A stretch of DNA of 64,000 bases from assembly GCF_047300855.1 (NCBI RefSeq), contig NZ_CP170197.1, positions 2,604,001 through 2,668,000 of the forward strand. Direction: 5' to 3'. The stretch's first letter is position 1; every line of letters starts with the position of its first letter. A program made the translations under genes and the position numbers. Positions 42,775-52,361 of the stretch are shown piece by piece. The DNA is from Sulfuriferula sp047300855. GTDB taxonomy: Bacteria; Pseudomonadota; Gammaproteobacteria; Burkholderiales; Sulfuriferulaceae. The notes under the pieces were generated by a model, which worked only from the letters and a program-made list of their open reading frames with translations, was not told where the DNA came from and did not search any database.

Positions 42775-43920
42775 ATGGAACACACCCCACCGCTACGCCG
42801 TGCCAGTGACCGCCATGAGCCCGATGATCGGCGGGAGCAGGAACGACGCAGCCCACATCCTCCCCATACAACGATGCGGTTCCCTACATTTGGCGAACAG
42901 CGTATTCAGTTTCTGACCCGCTATCTTTTTTGCGCGCTGGGATGGTCATTTTTCAATATCCCGGCAATCACTCCCGGTGAGCATATACCGCTCGCTACGC
43001 TCAATATCATTTTCGCCAGTTATTTTGTGTTCACTACGGCTGCGTTTTATCACGCATGGCGTCACCCTATTCATCCTGCGCGTTACCGCCTGGCGATGTG
43101 GGTGGACATCGCGCTGGTTGCCACAAGCATGGTGAATGACCCCTATGATATTCCGCCATCGCTGGTGGTATTCATCATGATTGTGCTGGGCAATGGCATG
43201 CGTTACGGGATGCGCATGTTTGGTGAAGCACTGGTAGGGAGTTTTCTCGCTATCATGCTGGCACTCAGTTTTCGCTTCGCCTACGGCACACACGGCATCT
43301 CGGCCGGGATGATTTTTCTCAATCTGTTCGGCAGCATTATTCTGATTTACGCCTATGTCCTGATGAGCCGGATTGAAACCGCCCAGCATCTGCTGGAACG
43401 CAGCAGCAAACAGGACACGCTGACCGGATTGATGAATCGCCGCGGCTTGGTGGAAACCGCCACATCGTTGTTTGATCGCATTGCAACCTATGGCGGCATG
43501 GCCAGCGTGATGTTTGTGGATCTGGATCAGTTCAAACGCGTCAACGATGATCACGGACACGCTCATGGCGACCAGGTATTGCGGCGTTTTTCCGACATCC
43601 TGTTCGAAAACACCCGCGCCAGCGATATCAGGGCGCGTTACGGCGGCGACGAATTTATCGTTTTGATGCCGGAAACTCCGCTTGACCAGAGTGAAGCAAT
43701 TGCCCGGCGCATTCAGACAGCTTTCGCTCACTGGTGCACCGCGCAAGGCTATCAGTGCAGCGCAACCATCGGAATGGGCGAGGCGCCCCGAGATGGGCGC
43801 AGCCTGGAAGCCGTACTGGATAAAGTTGACACCGCACTCTATCACTCCAAGGCTACTACACCGCATGGCGGCCTGCAACGCGTGGACCAATTGCCCGTTA
43901 AGCTTGGCCCTTCAATCTGA
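42775..43920 (+). CDS. Membrane diguanylate cyclase (GGDEF)
   Basis: 381 residues. A charged N-terminus (about 1-40) is followed by five or six helices to about residue 205. A GGDEF domain ends the protein, starting at DTLTGLMNRRGLVE, with the intact site RYGGDEFIVLMPE near residue 290 and FVDLDQFKRVNDDHGHAHGD. No inhibitory RxxD motif is obvious before GGDEF. It should make c-di-GMP from GTP. It is convergent with leuA. Confidence 0.9.
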   Translation: MEHTPPLRRASDRHEPDDRREQERRSPHPPHTTMRFPTFGEQRIQFLTRYLFCALGWSFFNIPAITPGEHIPLATLNIIFASYFVFTTAAFYHAWRHPIHPARYRLAMWVDIALVATSMVNDPYDIPPSLVVFIMIVLGNGMRYGMRMFGEALVGSFLAIMLALSFRFAYGTHGISAGMIFLNLFGSIILIYAYVLMSRIETAQHLLERSSKQDTLTGLMNRRGLVETATSLFDRIATYGGMASVMFVDLDQFKRVNDDHGHAHGDQVLRRFSDILFENTRASDIRARYGGDEFIVLMPETPLDQSEAIARRIQTAFAHWCTAQGYQCSATIGMGEAPRDGRSLEAVLDKVDTALYHSKATTPHGGLQRVDQLPVKLGPSI

Positions 43921-43943
43921 CCAACCCTTTACCTGCAAACTTG

Positions 43944-45482
43944 TCACACCTGAGGATGTGCTCGTTCCAGTTTGCTGTGCAGCTTGTTCAGCGCATGCAA
44001 GTAAGCCTTGGCCGAAGCGACCACGATATCGGTATCCGAGCCTTGTCCATTCACGATCCGGCCGCCTTTGGATAACCGCACGGTCACTTCACCCTGCGCA
44101 TCCGTACCGGTAGTGATGTTGTTCACTGAATAGAGCTGCAACTCGGCGCCGCTATTGACGATGGACTCCAATGCTCGAAATGCGGCATCTACCGGACCAC
44201 TCCCTATGGCGCTGCCATCTTTCTCCAGACCATTTTCGGCAATCACGACGCGCGCGCTGGGAATCTCACCCGTTTCTGAACACACCTTGAGCGATACCAG
44301 CTTGAATAGCTCGAGAGTATTGGCGGCTGCCTCGTCGCTGACCAGTGCCTGCAAATCTTCATCGAAAATATCGTGTTTCTTGTCGGCAAGCTCCTTGAAA
44401 CGGGCGAAAGCGGCATTGAGCGCCTCCTCCGAACCCAGTTCGATACCCAGTTCGGTCAGGCGCGTACGAAATGCATTGCGTCCCGAGTGCTTGCCCAGCA
44501 CCATTTTGTTCGCACTCCAACCCACATCCTCGGCGCGCATGATTTCGTAGGTTTCGCGATGTTTGAGCACGCCATCCTGATGGATGCCGGATTCATGGGC
44601 AAATGCATTGGCACCGACGATGGCCTTGTTCGGTTGCACCGCAAAACCGGTGATACCGGACACCAGACGCGAAGCAGGCATGATCTGTGTCGCATCGATA
44701 CGCGTTTCGCAGCCGAACACATCCTGGCGGGTACGCACTGCCATCACCACTTCTTCCAGCGCGGCATTGCCGGCGCGCTCGCCCAGGCCATTGATCGTAC
44801 ATTCCACCTGGCGCGCGCCATTCAATACCGCCGCCAGTGAATTGGCCACCGCCAGGCCCAGATCATTATGGCAATGCACCGAGAACACCGCCTTGTCGGC
44901 ATTGGGGATACGATTGCGCAGATCGCGGATCAGCTCGCCAAACTGGCCAGGCATGCTATATCCAACGGTATCAGGGATATTCAGCGTGCCGGCCCCGGCA
45001 TCGATCACCGCTTCCAGCACACGGCACAGGAAATCCGGATCGGAACGCCCGGCGTCCTCGGGAGAAAATTCCACGTTATCGGTATATTGACGTGCCCATT
45101 TGACCGCCTTGACCGCTTGCTCGATGACCTGATCCGGACTCATGCGCAGCTTTTTTTCCATGTGGATGGCGCTGGTGGCAATGAAGGTATGAATGCGCGC
45201 CGACCTGGCACCGCGCAGCGCTTCACCGGCACGCTGGATGTCGCGCTCCAGCGCCCGCGCCAAACCACATACGGTACTATCCTTGATGGCATCCGCCACC
45301 GCCTTGACCGATTCGAAATCACCATTGGAGGCTGCAGGGAATCCTGCCTCAATGACATCCACGCGCATCCGCTCGAGCTGGCGGGCGATGCGTACTTTTT
45401 CTTCGCGCGTCATCGAAGCACCCGGGCTTTGCTCGCCATCACGCAGGGTAGTATCGAAAATGATTAAATGGTCCTGCTTCAT
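43944..45482 (-). CDS. leuA: 2-isopropylmalate synthase
   Basis: 512 residues from the ATG at 45482. An upstream in-frame ATG (45494) overlaps the GGAG ribosome site and is rejected. Family motifs are FDTTLRDGEQSPGASMT, SVHCHNDLGLAVANSLAAVL with metal-binding His residues, and NGLGERAGNAALEEVVMA. A C-terminal LeuA regulatory domain (about 395-505) is present. It condenses acetyl-CoA with 2-oxoisovalerate, the first step of leucine synthesis, with leucine feedback. pssA lies 36 bases upstream; ilvC, ilvH and ilvI complete the branched-chain set. Confidence 0.97.
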   Translation of the reverse strand: MKQDHLIIFDTTLRDGEQSPGASMTREEKVRIARQLERMRVDVIEAGFPAASNGDFESVKAVADAIKDSTVCGLARALERDIQRAGEALRGARSARIHTFIATSAIHMEKKLRMSPDQVIEQAVKAVKWARQYTDNVEFSPEDAGRSDPDFLCRVLEAVIDAGAGTLNIPDTVGYSMPGQFGELIRDLRNRIPNADKAVFSVHCHNDLGLAVANSLAAVLNGARQVECTINGLGERAGNAALEEVVMAVRTRQDVFGCETRIDATQIMPASRLVSGITGFAVQPNKAIVGANAFAHESGIHQDGVLKHRETYEIMRAEDVGWSANKMVLGKHSGRNAFRTRLTELGIELGSEEALNAAFARFKELADKKHDIFDEDLQALVSDEAAANTLELFKLVSLKVCSETGEIPSARVVIAENGLEKDGSAIGSGPVDAAFRALESIVNSGAELQLYSVNNITTGTDAQGEVTVRLSKGGRIVNGQGSDTDIVVASAKAYLHALNKLHSKLERAHPQV

Positions 45483-45518
45483 GAAAGACTCCATCCGGTA
45501 CTAAGCAAACATTTGCTC

Positions 45519-46292
45519 TTATTTGTTGGCTTCAGAAATCCTGGCGCGCCTGCGATGCCACCATTGCCATACCCACATCGCATAGCCTGACAGGGCATAC
45601 AGCCCGACAATTGCAAACAATACATCGGGCGGACTATAGGCAACCAGCACAAATGCCATCGCAATCAGGAATACCACCACAAAGGGCACACTGCGGCGCA
45701 GATTGATTTCCTTGCCACTGTAGTAGGGGATATTGCTGACCATGGTCAACCCTGCGAATAGCGTCACGACCAAGGCAAGCCAGCGCACATCGGCACCCTG
45801 AACGCCATATTCATTCATCACCCAGACCAGTCCGGCGATGAGGGCAGCAGCTGCCGGGCTTGGCAAACCTTGAAAATACCGCTTGTCAGCCACTTCCAGC
45901 TGAGTGTTGAAACGCGCCAGACGCAGCGCTGCACCCACACAGTAGATAAAGGCGGCAATCCAGCCCAGTTTGCCCATGCCTTTGAGGGCCCAGACATAGG
46001 CCACCAGTGCAGGCGCCACACCGAATGAAACCATATCCGACAGCGAGTCATACTCTGCGCCAAATGCGCTCTGGGTATGGGTGAGCCGCGCTACCCTACC
46101 ATCCAGACCGTCCAGCACCATGGCAATAAAAATCGCCACGGCAGACAATTCATAAGCGCCATTCATCGCCTGCACGATCGCGTAAAACCCGGCAAACAGG
46201 GCGCCCGTGGTAAACAGATTGGGCAACAGATAGATGCCGCGCCGCTGCGCGCGTTCTTTGCTCATCGATTTGAGAGGACGATTGTCAGCCAT
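45519..46292 (-). CDS. pssA: CDP-diacylglycerol-serine O-phosphatidyltransferase
   Basis: 257 residues with multiple helices and the CDP-alcohol phosphotransferase motif DGLDGRVARLTHTQ, then GAEYDSLSD (DGx2ARx8Gx3Dx3D form). N-terminal RRGIYLLPNLFTTGALFAGF is typical of PssA. It makes phosphatidylserine from CDP-diacylglycerol and serine in the membrane. The next upstream gene is psd, which uses its product, seven bases away. Confidence 0.95.
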   Translation of the reverse strand: MADNRPLKSMSKERAQRRGIYLLPNLFTTGALFAGFYAIVQAMNGAYELSAVAIFIAMVLDGLDGRVARLTHTQSAFGAEYDSLSDMVSFGVAPALVAYVWALKGMGKLGWIAAFIYCVGAALRLARFNTQLEVADKRYFQGLPSPAAAALIAGLVWVMNEYGVQGADVRWLALVVTLFAGLTMVSNIPYYSGKEINLRRSVPFVVVFLIAMAFVLVAYSPPDVLFAIVGLYALSGYAMWVWQWWHRRRARISEANK

Positions 46293-46299
46293 GTCTGCT

Positions 46300-46941
46300 T
46301 TATAGCTCAGCCAGTACGTCGCTGCTGGCGCTTACCTTGTCACCCAGGGCCACTTTAATCCGCGCAGTCAACGGCAGATAGACGTCCACACGTGACCCGA
46401 ATCGAATAAAGCCGTAGCGCTGGCCCCGGGTCAGTTTATCCTTGGCTTTGACATAACACAGGATACGGCGTGCCACCAACCCGGCGATTTGCACGCAAGT
46501 CACATCCTGCCCCGATTTCGTCTTGATCCACAAGGCATTGCGCTCATTGGCGACAGAAGCTTTCTCCAAAGAAGCATTCACGAAACTGCCCGGGAAGTAC
46601 CACACCTTTTTAATCGTGCCATCCACCGGGCTGCGATTCGAGTGCACATTGAACACATTCATGAACACACTCACCATTTGCGCCTCACGTTTGAGATAAG
46701 GGTCGGTAACGCGCTCCACCTTGATCACGCGCCCGTCTGCCGGGCACAACACCAGATTTTCGCCTTGCGGGATAAGCCGTGGTGGATCACGAAAAAACTG
46801 CAATATGAATAGTGTAATCACCCACAGTGGCAATGCCCACAGCCAGCCTGCGAATACGCTTACAACAATGGAAATCAACACGGCAACCGCCAGAAACGGC
46901 CACCCTTCACGGGCAATAATGGGATGGGGATAGTTTTTCAA
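46300..46941 (-). CDS. psd: Phosphatidylserine decarboxylase proenzyme
   Basis: 213 residues from a TTG start. The N-terminal KNYPHPIIAREGWPFL is the normal beginning of this short-form enzyme. Two membrane helices, NVHSNRSPVDGTIKK and the autocleavage site FGSR in RFGSRVDVYLP follow; cleavage at Gly-Ser makes the pyruvoyl group. It converts phosphatidylserine to phosphatidylethanolamine, directly downstream of PssA in the pathway. ilvC lies upstream beyond a terminator. Confidence 0.95.
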   Translation of the reverse strand: MKNYPHPIIAREGWPFLAVAVLISIVVSVFAGWLWALPLWVITLFILQFFRDPPRLIPQGENLVLCPADGRVIKVERVTDPYLKREAQMVSVFMNVFNVHSNRSPVDGTIKKVWYFPGSFVNASLEKASVANERNALWIKTKSGQDVTCVQIAGLVARRILCYVKAKDKLTRGQRYGFIRFGSRVDVYLPLTARIKVALGDKVSASSDVLAEL

Positions 46942-46969
46942 TTTTGAGCGTGCTTAATAAATGAATAAA

Positions 46970-47004
46970 GGCACGGAGCGACAATGTTCTGACGTCTCCG
47001 TGCC
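46970..47004 (-). terminator. Terminator after ilvC
   Basis: GGCACGGAG (46970-46978) pairs with CTCCGTGCC (46996-47004). On the minus strand it is followed by TTTATTCATTT. It separates ilvC from psd. Confidence 0.8.
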
Positions 47005-47024
47005 CCCCGATCAGTTTGTACTGA

Positions 47025-48041
47025 TTAGTTCTTGGCTTGATCCACCAGTTTGTTTTTGCCAATCCAGGGCATCATGGCGCGCAGCTTGGCACCCACAATC
47101 TCGATCGGATGCTCCGCATTCTGACGGCGTTTGGCGTGCATGCCTGCAGCACCGGCCTTGTTTTCCAGAATGAAGCTCTTGGCGTATTCGCCGTTCTGGA
47201 TATTGGCCAGCGCCTGCTTCATGGCAGCACGTGCCTGATCGGCGATCACCTTGGGACCGGTCACATACTCACCATATTCGGCGTTATTGGAAATGGAATA
47301 GTTCATGTTGGCGATGCCACCCTCATACATCAGGTCGACAATCAACTTGAGCTCGTGCAGGCATTCGAAGTAGGCCATCTCAGGTGCGTAACCGGCTTCG
47401 GTCAGCGTTTCGAAACCGGCTTTCACCAGCTCCACGCAACCGCCACACAGCACTGCCTGCTCGCCGAACAGGTCGGTTTCGGTTTCTTCACGGAACGAAG
47501 TTTCGATCACGCCGCCCTTGGTGCCGCCGTTGGCTGCTGCATACGACAGCGCAAGGTCGCGCGCCTTGCCGGACACATCCTGATGCACGGCGATGAGTGA
47601 AGGCACGCCGCCACCCTGAGTGTAGGTAGAACGCACCAGATGACCCGGGCCCTTGGGCGCAATCATCACCACGTCCACATCCTTGCGCGGGGTGATCTGG
47701 CCGTAATGGACATTGAAGCCGTGGGCGAACGCCAGCACTGCGCCTTTTTTCAGATTAGGTTCAATTTCGTTGCGATACACATCCGGTTGTTGTTCATCCG
47801 GCACCAGCACCATCACTACATCCGCGCCCTTGACGGCCTCGGCGACATCCTTCACTGCCAGCCCGGCTTTTTTGGCCTTGTTCCACGAAGCGCCGTCCTT
47901 GCGCAGACCGACCACCACTTTAACCCCGGAGTCCTGCAGGTTGTTGGCATGTGCGTGGCCTTGCGAGCCATAACCGATGATTGCGACCTTTTTCTTTTTG
48001 ATAAGGGAAAGGTCGGCGTCTTTATCGTAATAAACTTTCAT
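47025..48041 (-). CDS. ilvC: Ketol-acid reductoisomerase (class I)
   Basis: 338 residues, the short class I form. Rossmann motif VAIIGYGSQGHAHANNL is followed by NADP-binding VVVGLRKDGASWNKA and the metal site AVLCGGCVELVKAGFETL with Glu residues. PEMAYFECLHELKLIVDLMYEGG is also present. It converts acetolactate to dihydroxyisovalerate using NADPH. It lies downstream of ilvH by 23 bases, in the ilvI-ilvH-ilvC order. Confidence 0.97.
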   Translation of the reverse strand: MKVYYDKDADLSLIKKKKVAIIGYGSQGHAHANNLQDSGVKVVVGLRKDGASWNKAKKAGLAVKDVAEAVKGADVVMVLVPDEQQPDVYRNEIEPNLKKGAVLAFAHGFNVHYGQITPRKDVDVVMIAPKGPGHLVRSTYTQGGGVPSLIAVHQDVSGKARDLALSYAAANGGTKGGVIETSFREETETDLFGEQAVLCGGCVELVKAGFETLTEAGYAPEMAYFECLHELKLIVDLMYEGGIANMNYSISNNAEYGEYVTGPKVIADQARAAMKQALANIQNGEYAKSFILENKAGAAGMHAKRRQNAEHPIEIVGAKLRAMMPWIGKNKLVDQAKN

Positions 48042-48064
48042 AGCATGTTCCTTGTTAAGTTAAA

Positions 48065-48556
48065 TCAAACTTTAAGAATGCGATCGCCGCGACCGATGCC
48101 GGAAGCACCAGTACGTACCGTTTCCAGAATAGCTGACTGGTCAAGCGCCTCGATAAAGGCGTCCAATTTTGAGCCTGGTCCAGTCAATTCAATCGTGTAG
48201 GTTTTTTCAGTTACATCGATGATGCGCCCGCGAAAAATTTCCGCCATGCGCTTCATTTCTTCACGATCCTTGCCGAAGGCGCGCACTTTTACCAGCATCA
48301 GTTCGCGTTCAATATGACTGCCGTCGGACAGGTCGAGGATTTTCACCACGTCTATCAGCTTGTTGAGCTGCTTGATGATCTGTTCGATCACGTCTTCCGA
48401 GCCGCGTGTAACAATGGTCATGCGCGACAGCGTGGCGTCCTCGGTAGGCGCGACGGTCAGAGATTCAATGTTGTAACCTCGCGCAGAAAACAGCCCGGCC
48501 ACGCGCGACAAGGCGCCCGCTTCGTTCTCCATCAACAGTGAAATGATATGGCGCAT
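48065..48556 (-). CDS. ilvH: Acetolactate synthase small (regulatory) subunit
   Basis: 163 residues. An N-terminal ACT domain (HIISLLMENEAGALSRVAGLFSARGYNIESL) carries the valine-binding region, and a second ACT-like domain follows to the end. It activates the large subunit and gives it valine feedback. GGAGGAG lies eight bases before the ATG and overlaps the ilvI stop, so the two are coupled. Confidence 0.96.
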   Translation of the reverse strand: MRHIISLLMENEAGALSRVAGLFSARGYNIESLTVAPTEDATLSRMTIVTRGSEDVIEQIIKQLNKLIDVVKILDLSDGSHIERELMLVKVRAFGKDREEMKRMAEIFRGRIIDVTEKTYTIELTGPGSKLDAFIEALDQSAILETVRTGASGIGRGDRILKV

Positions 48557-48557
48557 G

Positions 48558-50264
48558 TTACAACTCCTCCGCCAGGATCATTTCACTGATGCCTTTGCCG
48601 CCCGGCACCATCGGAAACACGTTCTCGGTCTGGTCGGTGATGAAATCCATGAACACCAGCCGCTCCTTCATTGCGAACGCTTCGCGCAACGCGGGTTCCA
48701 CATCTGCGGGCTTCTCGATTTTCATGCCAACATGCCCATACGCCTCAGCGAGTTTGACAAAATCCGGCAGGGAATCCATGTAGGACTCGGCATAACGGTT
48801 CCCGTAGAAGAATTCCTGCCACTGGCGCACCATACCCATGTAGCGATTATTCAGATTCACGATTTTCAGCGGCAGATGATACTGCTTGCAGGTAGACAGC
48901 TCCTGTATGCACATCTGGATACTGGATTCGCCGGTTACACAAGCCACATCGGAACCCGGATGAGCGAGTTGAACACCCATCGCGGCAGGCAGGCCGAAAC
49001 CCATGGTGCCAAGCCCACCGGAGGTAATCCAGCGGCGCGGCTGGTCGAATTTATAGTACTGCGCCGCCCACATCTGATGCTGCCCCACGTCGGTGGTCAC
49101 GAAAGCATCACCGCCGGTCACTTCCCACAGCTTTTCCACCACGAACTGGGGTTTGATAATGGGGCTGGCATGATTGTATTTGAGGCAATTCTTGGCGCGC
49201 CACAATTCGATCTGCGTCCACCAGGCCTTGATTGCCTTGGCTTCGGCCCTTTCCTTGCCGGCCTTGATGAGCTTGATCATCTCATCCAGCACACCGCCCA
49301 CATCCCCGACAATCGGCACATCCACCTTGACGCGCTTGGAAATGGAGGACGGGTCGATATCAATGTGCACGATGCGACGTGCATCGCGGGCAAAATGTTC
49401 GGGTGAACCGATCACGCGATCATCGAAACGTGCGCCCACCGCCAGCAGCACATCACAGTGCTGCATGGCCATGTTGGCTTCGTAAGTGCCGTGCATTCCG
49501 AGCATCCCCAGAAACTGGGCATCCGTCGCCGGATAAGCGCCCAACCCCATCAGCGTGTTGGTAACGGGGTAGCCCAGCAGTTTGGTAAGCTCAGTCAGCT
49601 GGGCTGCCGCATTGCCCAACACCACACCGCCACCCGCGTAAATCATCGGGCGCTTGGCTTCGAGCAACATTTGCACAGCTTTTTTTATCTGCCCGGAATG
49701 GCCCTTAACCACCGGGCTATAGGAGCGCATGGTCACTGTTTCCGGGTAAGCGAATTCGTGGCTTTGCTGGGTAATATCCTTGGGGATATCCACCAGCACC
49801 GGGCCGGGGCGCCCGGTGGCGGCAATGTAGAACGCCTTTTTGATCGTCGTTGCCAGATCCTTGATGTCTTTCACCAGGAAATTGTGCTTGACGCAGGGGC
49901 GCGTGATGCCGACCGTGTCCACTTCCTGAAACGCATCCATGCCAATGGCAGGGACCGGCACCTGGCCGCTGATGATCACTAGGGGAATGGAATCCATGTA
50001 GGCAGTGGCAATACCCGTCACGGCATTGGTCAGCCCCGGGCCGGAAGTGACCAATGCCACACCTACTTTGCCACTGGAGCGCGCGTAGCCGTCTGCCCCG
50101 TGCACGGCAGCCTGCTCGTGACGCACCAGAACGTGCTTGAACTTATCCTGTTTGAAAATCTCGTCGTATATATTGAGAACTGCCCCGCCCGGATAGCCGA
50201 ATACAAATTCGACTCCTTCCTCAGCCAGGCAGCGCACGGTAATTTCGGCGCCCGTCAATTCCAT
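48558..50264 (-). CDS. ilvI: Acetolactate synthase large (catalytic) subunit
   Basis: 568 residues. ThDP enzyme with VEFVFGYPGGAVLNIYDE containing the catalytic Glu-type segment, GPGLTNAVTGIATAYMDS, and the ThDP motif GESSIQMCIQELSTCKQYHLPLKIVNLNN. It joins pyruvate with pyruvate or 2-oxobutyrate. It heads the ilvIHC operon. No leader peptide with runs of Leu, Val or Ile is seen in 50265-50351, so attenuation is not evident. Confidence 0.96.
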   Translation of the reverse strand: MELTGAEITVRCLAEEGVEFVFGYPGGAVLNIYDEIFKQDKFKHVLVRHEQAAVHGADGYARSSGKVGVALVTSGPGLTNAVTGIATAYMDSIPLVIISGQVPVPAIGMDAFQEVDTVGITRPCVKHNFLVKDIKDLATTIKKAFYIAATGRPGPVLVDIPKDITQQSHEFAYPETVTMRSYSPVVKGHSGQIKKAVQMLLEAKRPMIYAGGGVVLGNAAAQLTELTKLLGYPVTNTLMGLGAYPATDAQFLGMLGMHGTYEANMAMQHCDVLLAVGARFDDRVIGSPEHFARDARRIVHIDIDPSSISKRVKVDVPIVGDVGGVLDEMIKLIKAGKERAEAKAIKAWWTQIELWRAKNCLKYNHASPIIKPQFVVEKLWEVTGGDAFVTTDVGQHQMWAAQYYKFDQPRRWITSGGLGTMGFGLPAAMGVQLAHPGSDVACVTGESSIQMCIQELSTCKQYHLPLKIVNLNNRYMGMVRQWQEFFYGNRYAESYMDSLPDFVKLAEAYGHVGMKIEKPADVEPALREAFAMKERLVFMDFITDQTENVFPMVPGGKGISEMILAEEL

Positions 50265-50351
50265 ACTATGGCCAATCTGCCTAATTTGTAGAACCTTTAA
50301 TACTAATGGTTATCGACTGGCAGGTCAAAAAAACCATAGTCGATTCCGGTC

Positions 50352-51926
50352 TTATTCCGGCTTTTGTTTGGCCGCATGAATCTGGGTCAGATAACTGCGC
50401 GCACGATTCACCAAATCGCCGGGCAAGCCGTTTTTCTCGGCAATAATCAGACCCAGTGACTGACCGGACTTGCCAAACTCCAGCTCGTAAGTCGGCGACA
50501 GGCTTGCATAATCGAAGCGCATCGAGGCATTACACAAATAGGCGTGATCATCCGCGAAGGTCTTGAGCGGTGTAAGGTGGGTGGTCACAATGCCATGCAC
50601 ATGGCGGCTGGCAAGCTCATCCAGCACAGCCATGGCAAGCGATGCGCCTTCCTCCGGATCGGTGCCGGTGCCCAACTCATCCATCAACACCAGGGTGTGC
50701 TGATCGGCTTCATCCAGCAGCCTTTTCAGCACCTCGACGTGCCCCGCAAACGTGGACAGGTGATTGTGCAGACTTTGTTTATCGCCCACATCCACAATCA
50801 CCCGGTTGAAATTACCGATAATGCAATCACCTTCTGAGGGCAGATGCAGGCCGCAATGGGCCATGGTGGCCAGCAATCCGACCGTTTTCAGCACTACCGT
50901 CTTGCCACCGGTGTTGGGCCCGGTAATCACCATCATGGATTGCCCATCGCCCAGACGGATACTGAGCGGCACCAGACGGGCGATATTTTTTTCCTGAAAT
51001 TGCAGCAATAACTGCGGATGATAGGCCTGCTCGAGCACCACTTTTGGCTCATCCACCAGCATTGGCGCGCTGGCGTTGAGCGCTGCGGAAAATTGTCCGG
51101 CGGCCAGCGCCAGATCCAGCCAGGTAATCGCATCCACCAGGCGGTTCAAATCGTCAAGATGAGCGCGCACTTCATCAGTCACCGCGCGCAGCACGATTTG
51201 ATTCTGTCCCTCGATCTGGCCATTGAACGCTTCCAGGCGATTGTTATGTCCAACCGCCTCGATCGGCTCAATCAGAATATCGCGTCCACCACCAATCGAT
51301 CCACGCCGCACCCCCTTCATCTGATCGGCGTGGGTGGCACGCACTGCCAATACGGCACGTGTGCCATGCCAATGTACCCGGCTGTTTTCGTCGAACATGC
51401 TGGCCACATCCGGGCTTGCCATGCGTGTCTTGAGCTGCTCCTCAAGTTCCTGCCGCACCTGATGGTATTGCTTGTGCAAGGCATCCAGTGCGGGCGTGGC
51501 ATCTTCGCGCAAACGTCCGGCATGGCTGATGGTTTTGTCCAGCACCTCGACCAGCGCTGCGGGCGCCTTGAGCTCATTGATACGTGCGAATAAGGCGGGG
51601 TAAACACTCACCAGCTCGCGCAACATCAGGCCGGTCTGCATTACTTGGCGCAAGTTGTGCAACCCACTGGCGGGCAGCGCGGCACCAGGTTGTGCAGCCT
51701 GGCGTAATGCCGGACGGATATCCGGCACCTGATTAAAGCGCGGCAGCTTATAGGCATCCGTTGCCTCGCGCGCAGCGCTGACGGCACGCTGCATTTCGCG
51801 TGCGATATCGAGATTGGGGGCTGGCTCCAGGTTGCGTGCCGCGTCGGCACCATAGGGGGAAAAAGTCAGGCGTTCAAGAATACGGCGAATACCGTCAAAT
51901 TCCAGCGCCTTGAGATCACTTTGCAT
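50352..51926 (-). CDS. MutS2-like ATPase lacking the Smr nuclease domain
   Basis: 524 residues from the ATG at 51926 (MQSDLKALEFDGI); the frame extends 26 codons upstream without MutS2 similarity. Core and clamp regions are followed by the ABC-type ATPase: Walker A ITGPNTGGKTVVLKTVGLL, signature STFAGHVEVLKRLL, Walker B HTLVLMDELGTGTDPEEGA. It ends soon after the ATPase (ARSYLTQIHAAKQKPE), whereas full MutS2 is about 780 residues with a C-terminal Smr domain. It may act in DNA or ribosome quality control without cutting. Confidence 0.88.
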   Translation of the reverse strand: MQSDLKALEFDGIRRILERLTFSPYGADAARNLEPAPNLDIAREMQRAVSAAREATDAYKLPRFNQVPDIRPALRQAAQPGAALPASGLHNLRQVMQTGLMLRELVSVYPALFARINELKAPAALVEVLDKTISHAGRLREDATPALDALHKQYHQVRQELEEQLKTRMASPDVASMFDENSRVHWHGTRAVLAVRATHADQMKGVRRGSIGGGRDILIEPIEAVGHNNRLEAFNGQIEGQNQIVLRAVTDEVRAHLDDLNRLVDAITWLDLALAAGQFSAALNASAPMLVDEPKVVLEQAYHPQLLLQFQEKNIARLVPLSIRLGDGQSMMVITGPNTGGKTVVLKTVGLLATMAHCGLHLPSEGDCIIGNFNRVIVDVGDKQSLHNHLSTFAGHVEVLKRLLDEADQHTLVLMDELGTGTDPEEGASLAMAVLDELASRHVHGIVTTHLTPLKTFADDHAYLCNASMRFDYASLSPTYELEFGKSGQSLGLIIAEKNGLPGDLVNRARSYLTQIHAAKQKPE

Positions 51927-51968
51927 GAAAAAAATGGATTTATAAAAACATCTAATGTAGCAAACAAG

Positions 51969-51997
51969 CAAAAACGCCGCCAGTGGCGGCATTTTTG
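51969..51997 (-). terminator. Terminator after the DUF2173 genes
   Basis: GCCGCC (51976-51981), AGT, GGCGGC (51985-51990), flanked by A-rich and T-rich runs (CAAAAAC and ATTTTTG). It can act on either strand and ends the minus-strand DUF2173 run. Confidence 0.75.
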
Positions 51998-52017
51998 CGG
52001 CCACCTTCTACGTGGGT

Positions 52018-52353
52018 TTACTCGTGTGATGCGTCTTCCAGCGCCGCCATGATTTCATTGAGGGAGGCTTCCCGGTTATCCACCATCGCCACCAGGTTGG
52101 CTACATTGCACACTGTCATATTGGCGCCATGCACAATCCAGCCTTTGGCGGGAGTCCAGCCGCGCATCTGGGAAAACAGCGAAAACAGGTCGGTATTGCC
52201 CGACACCATGCGACGGTACCATTGCGCAAACTGCGCCAGGCGACCTTGCATTTCCGCCGGGATCACGCCTTCGCCTTCGAGGATCGTGCCATCGTCCTGA
52301 AAACGACACACGGCAATCACGCCATCCAGTACTAAAATTCGTTTGAGCGACAT
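52018..52353 (-). CDS. DUF2173 family protein, third of three
   Basis: 111 residues from the ATG at 52353 (GGAG upstream). Shared pattern with its two neighbours: LDGVIAVCRFQDDGTILEGEG at the start, a helical middle, GWTPAKGWIVHGANMTVCNV and a final helix. DUF2173 proteins are roadblock-like in size and layout and of unknown function. Its start is eight bases after the stop of the middle copy. The three look like an ancient tandem triplication in one transcript. Confidence 0.82.
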   Translation of the reverse strand: MSLKRILVLDGVIAVCRFQDDGTILEGEGVIPAEMQGRLAQFAQWYRRMVSGNTDLFSLFSQMRGWTPAKGWIVHGANMTVCNVANLVAMVDNREASLNEIMAALEDASHE

Positions 52354-52361
52354 ATTCGCTC

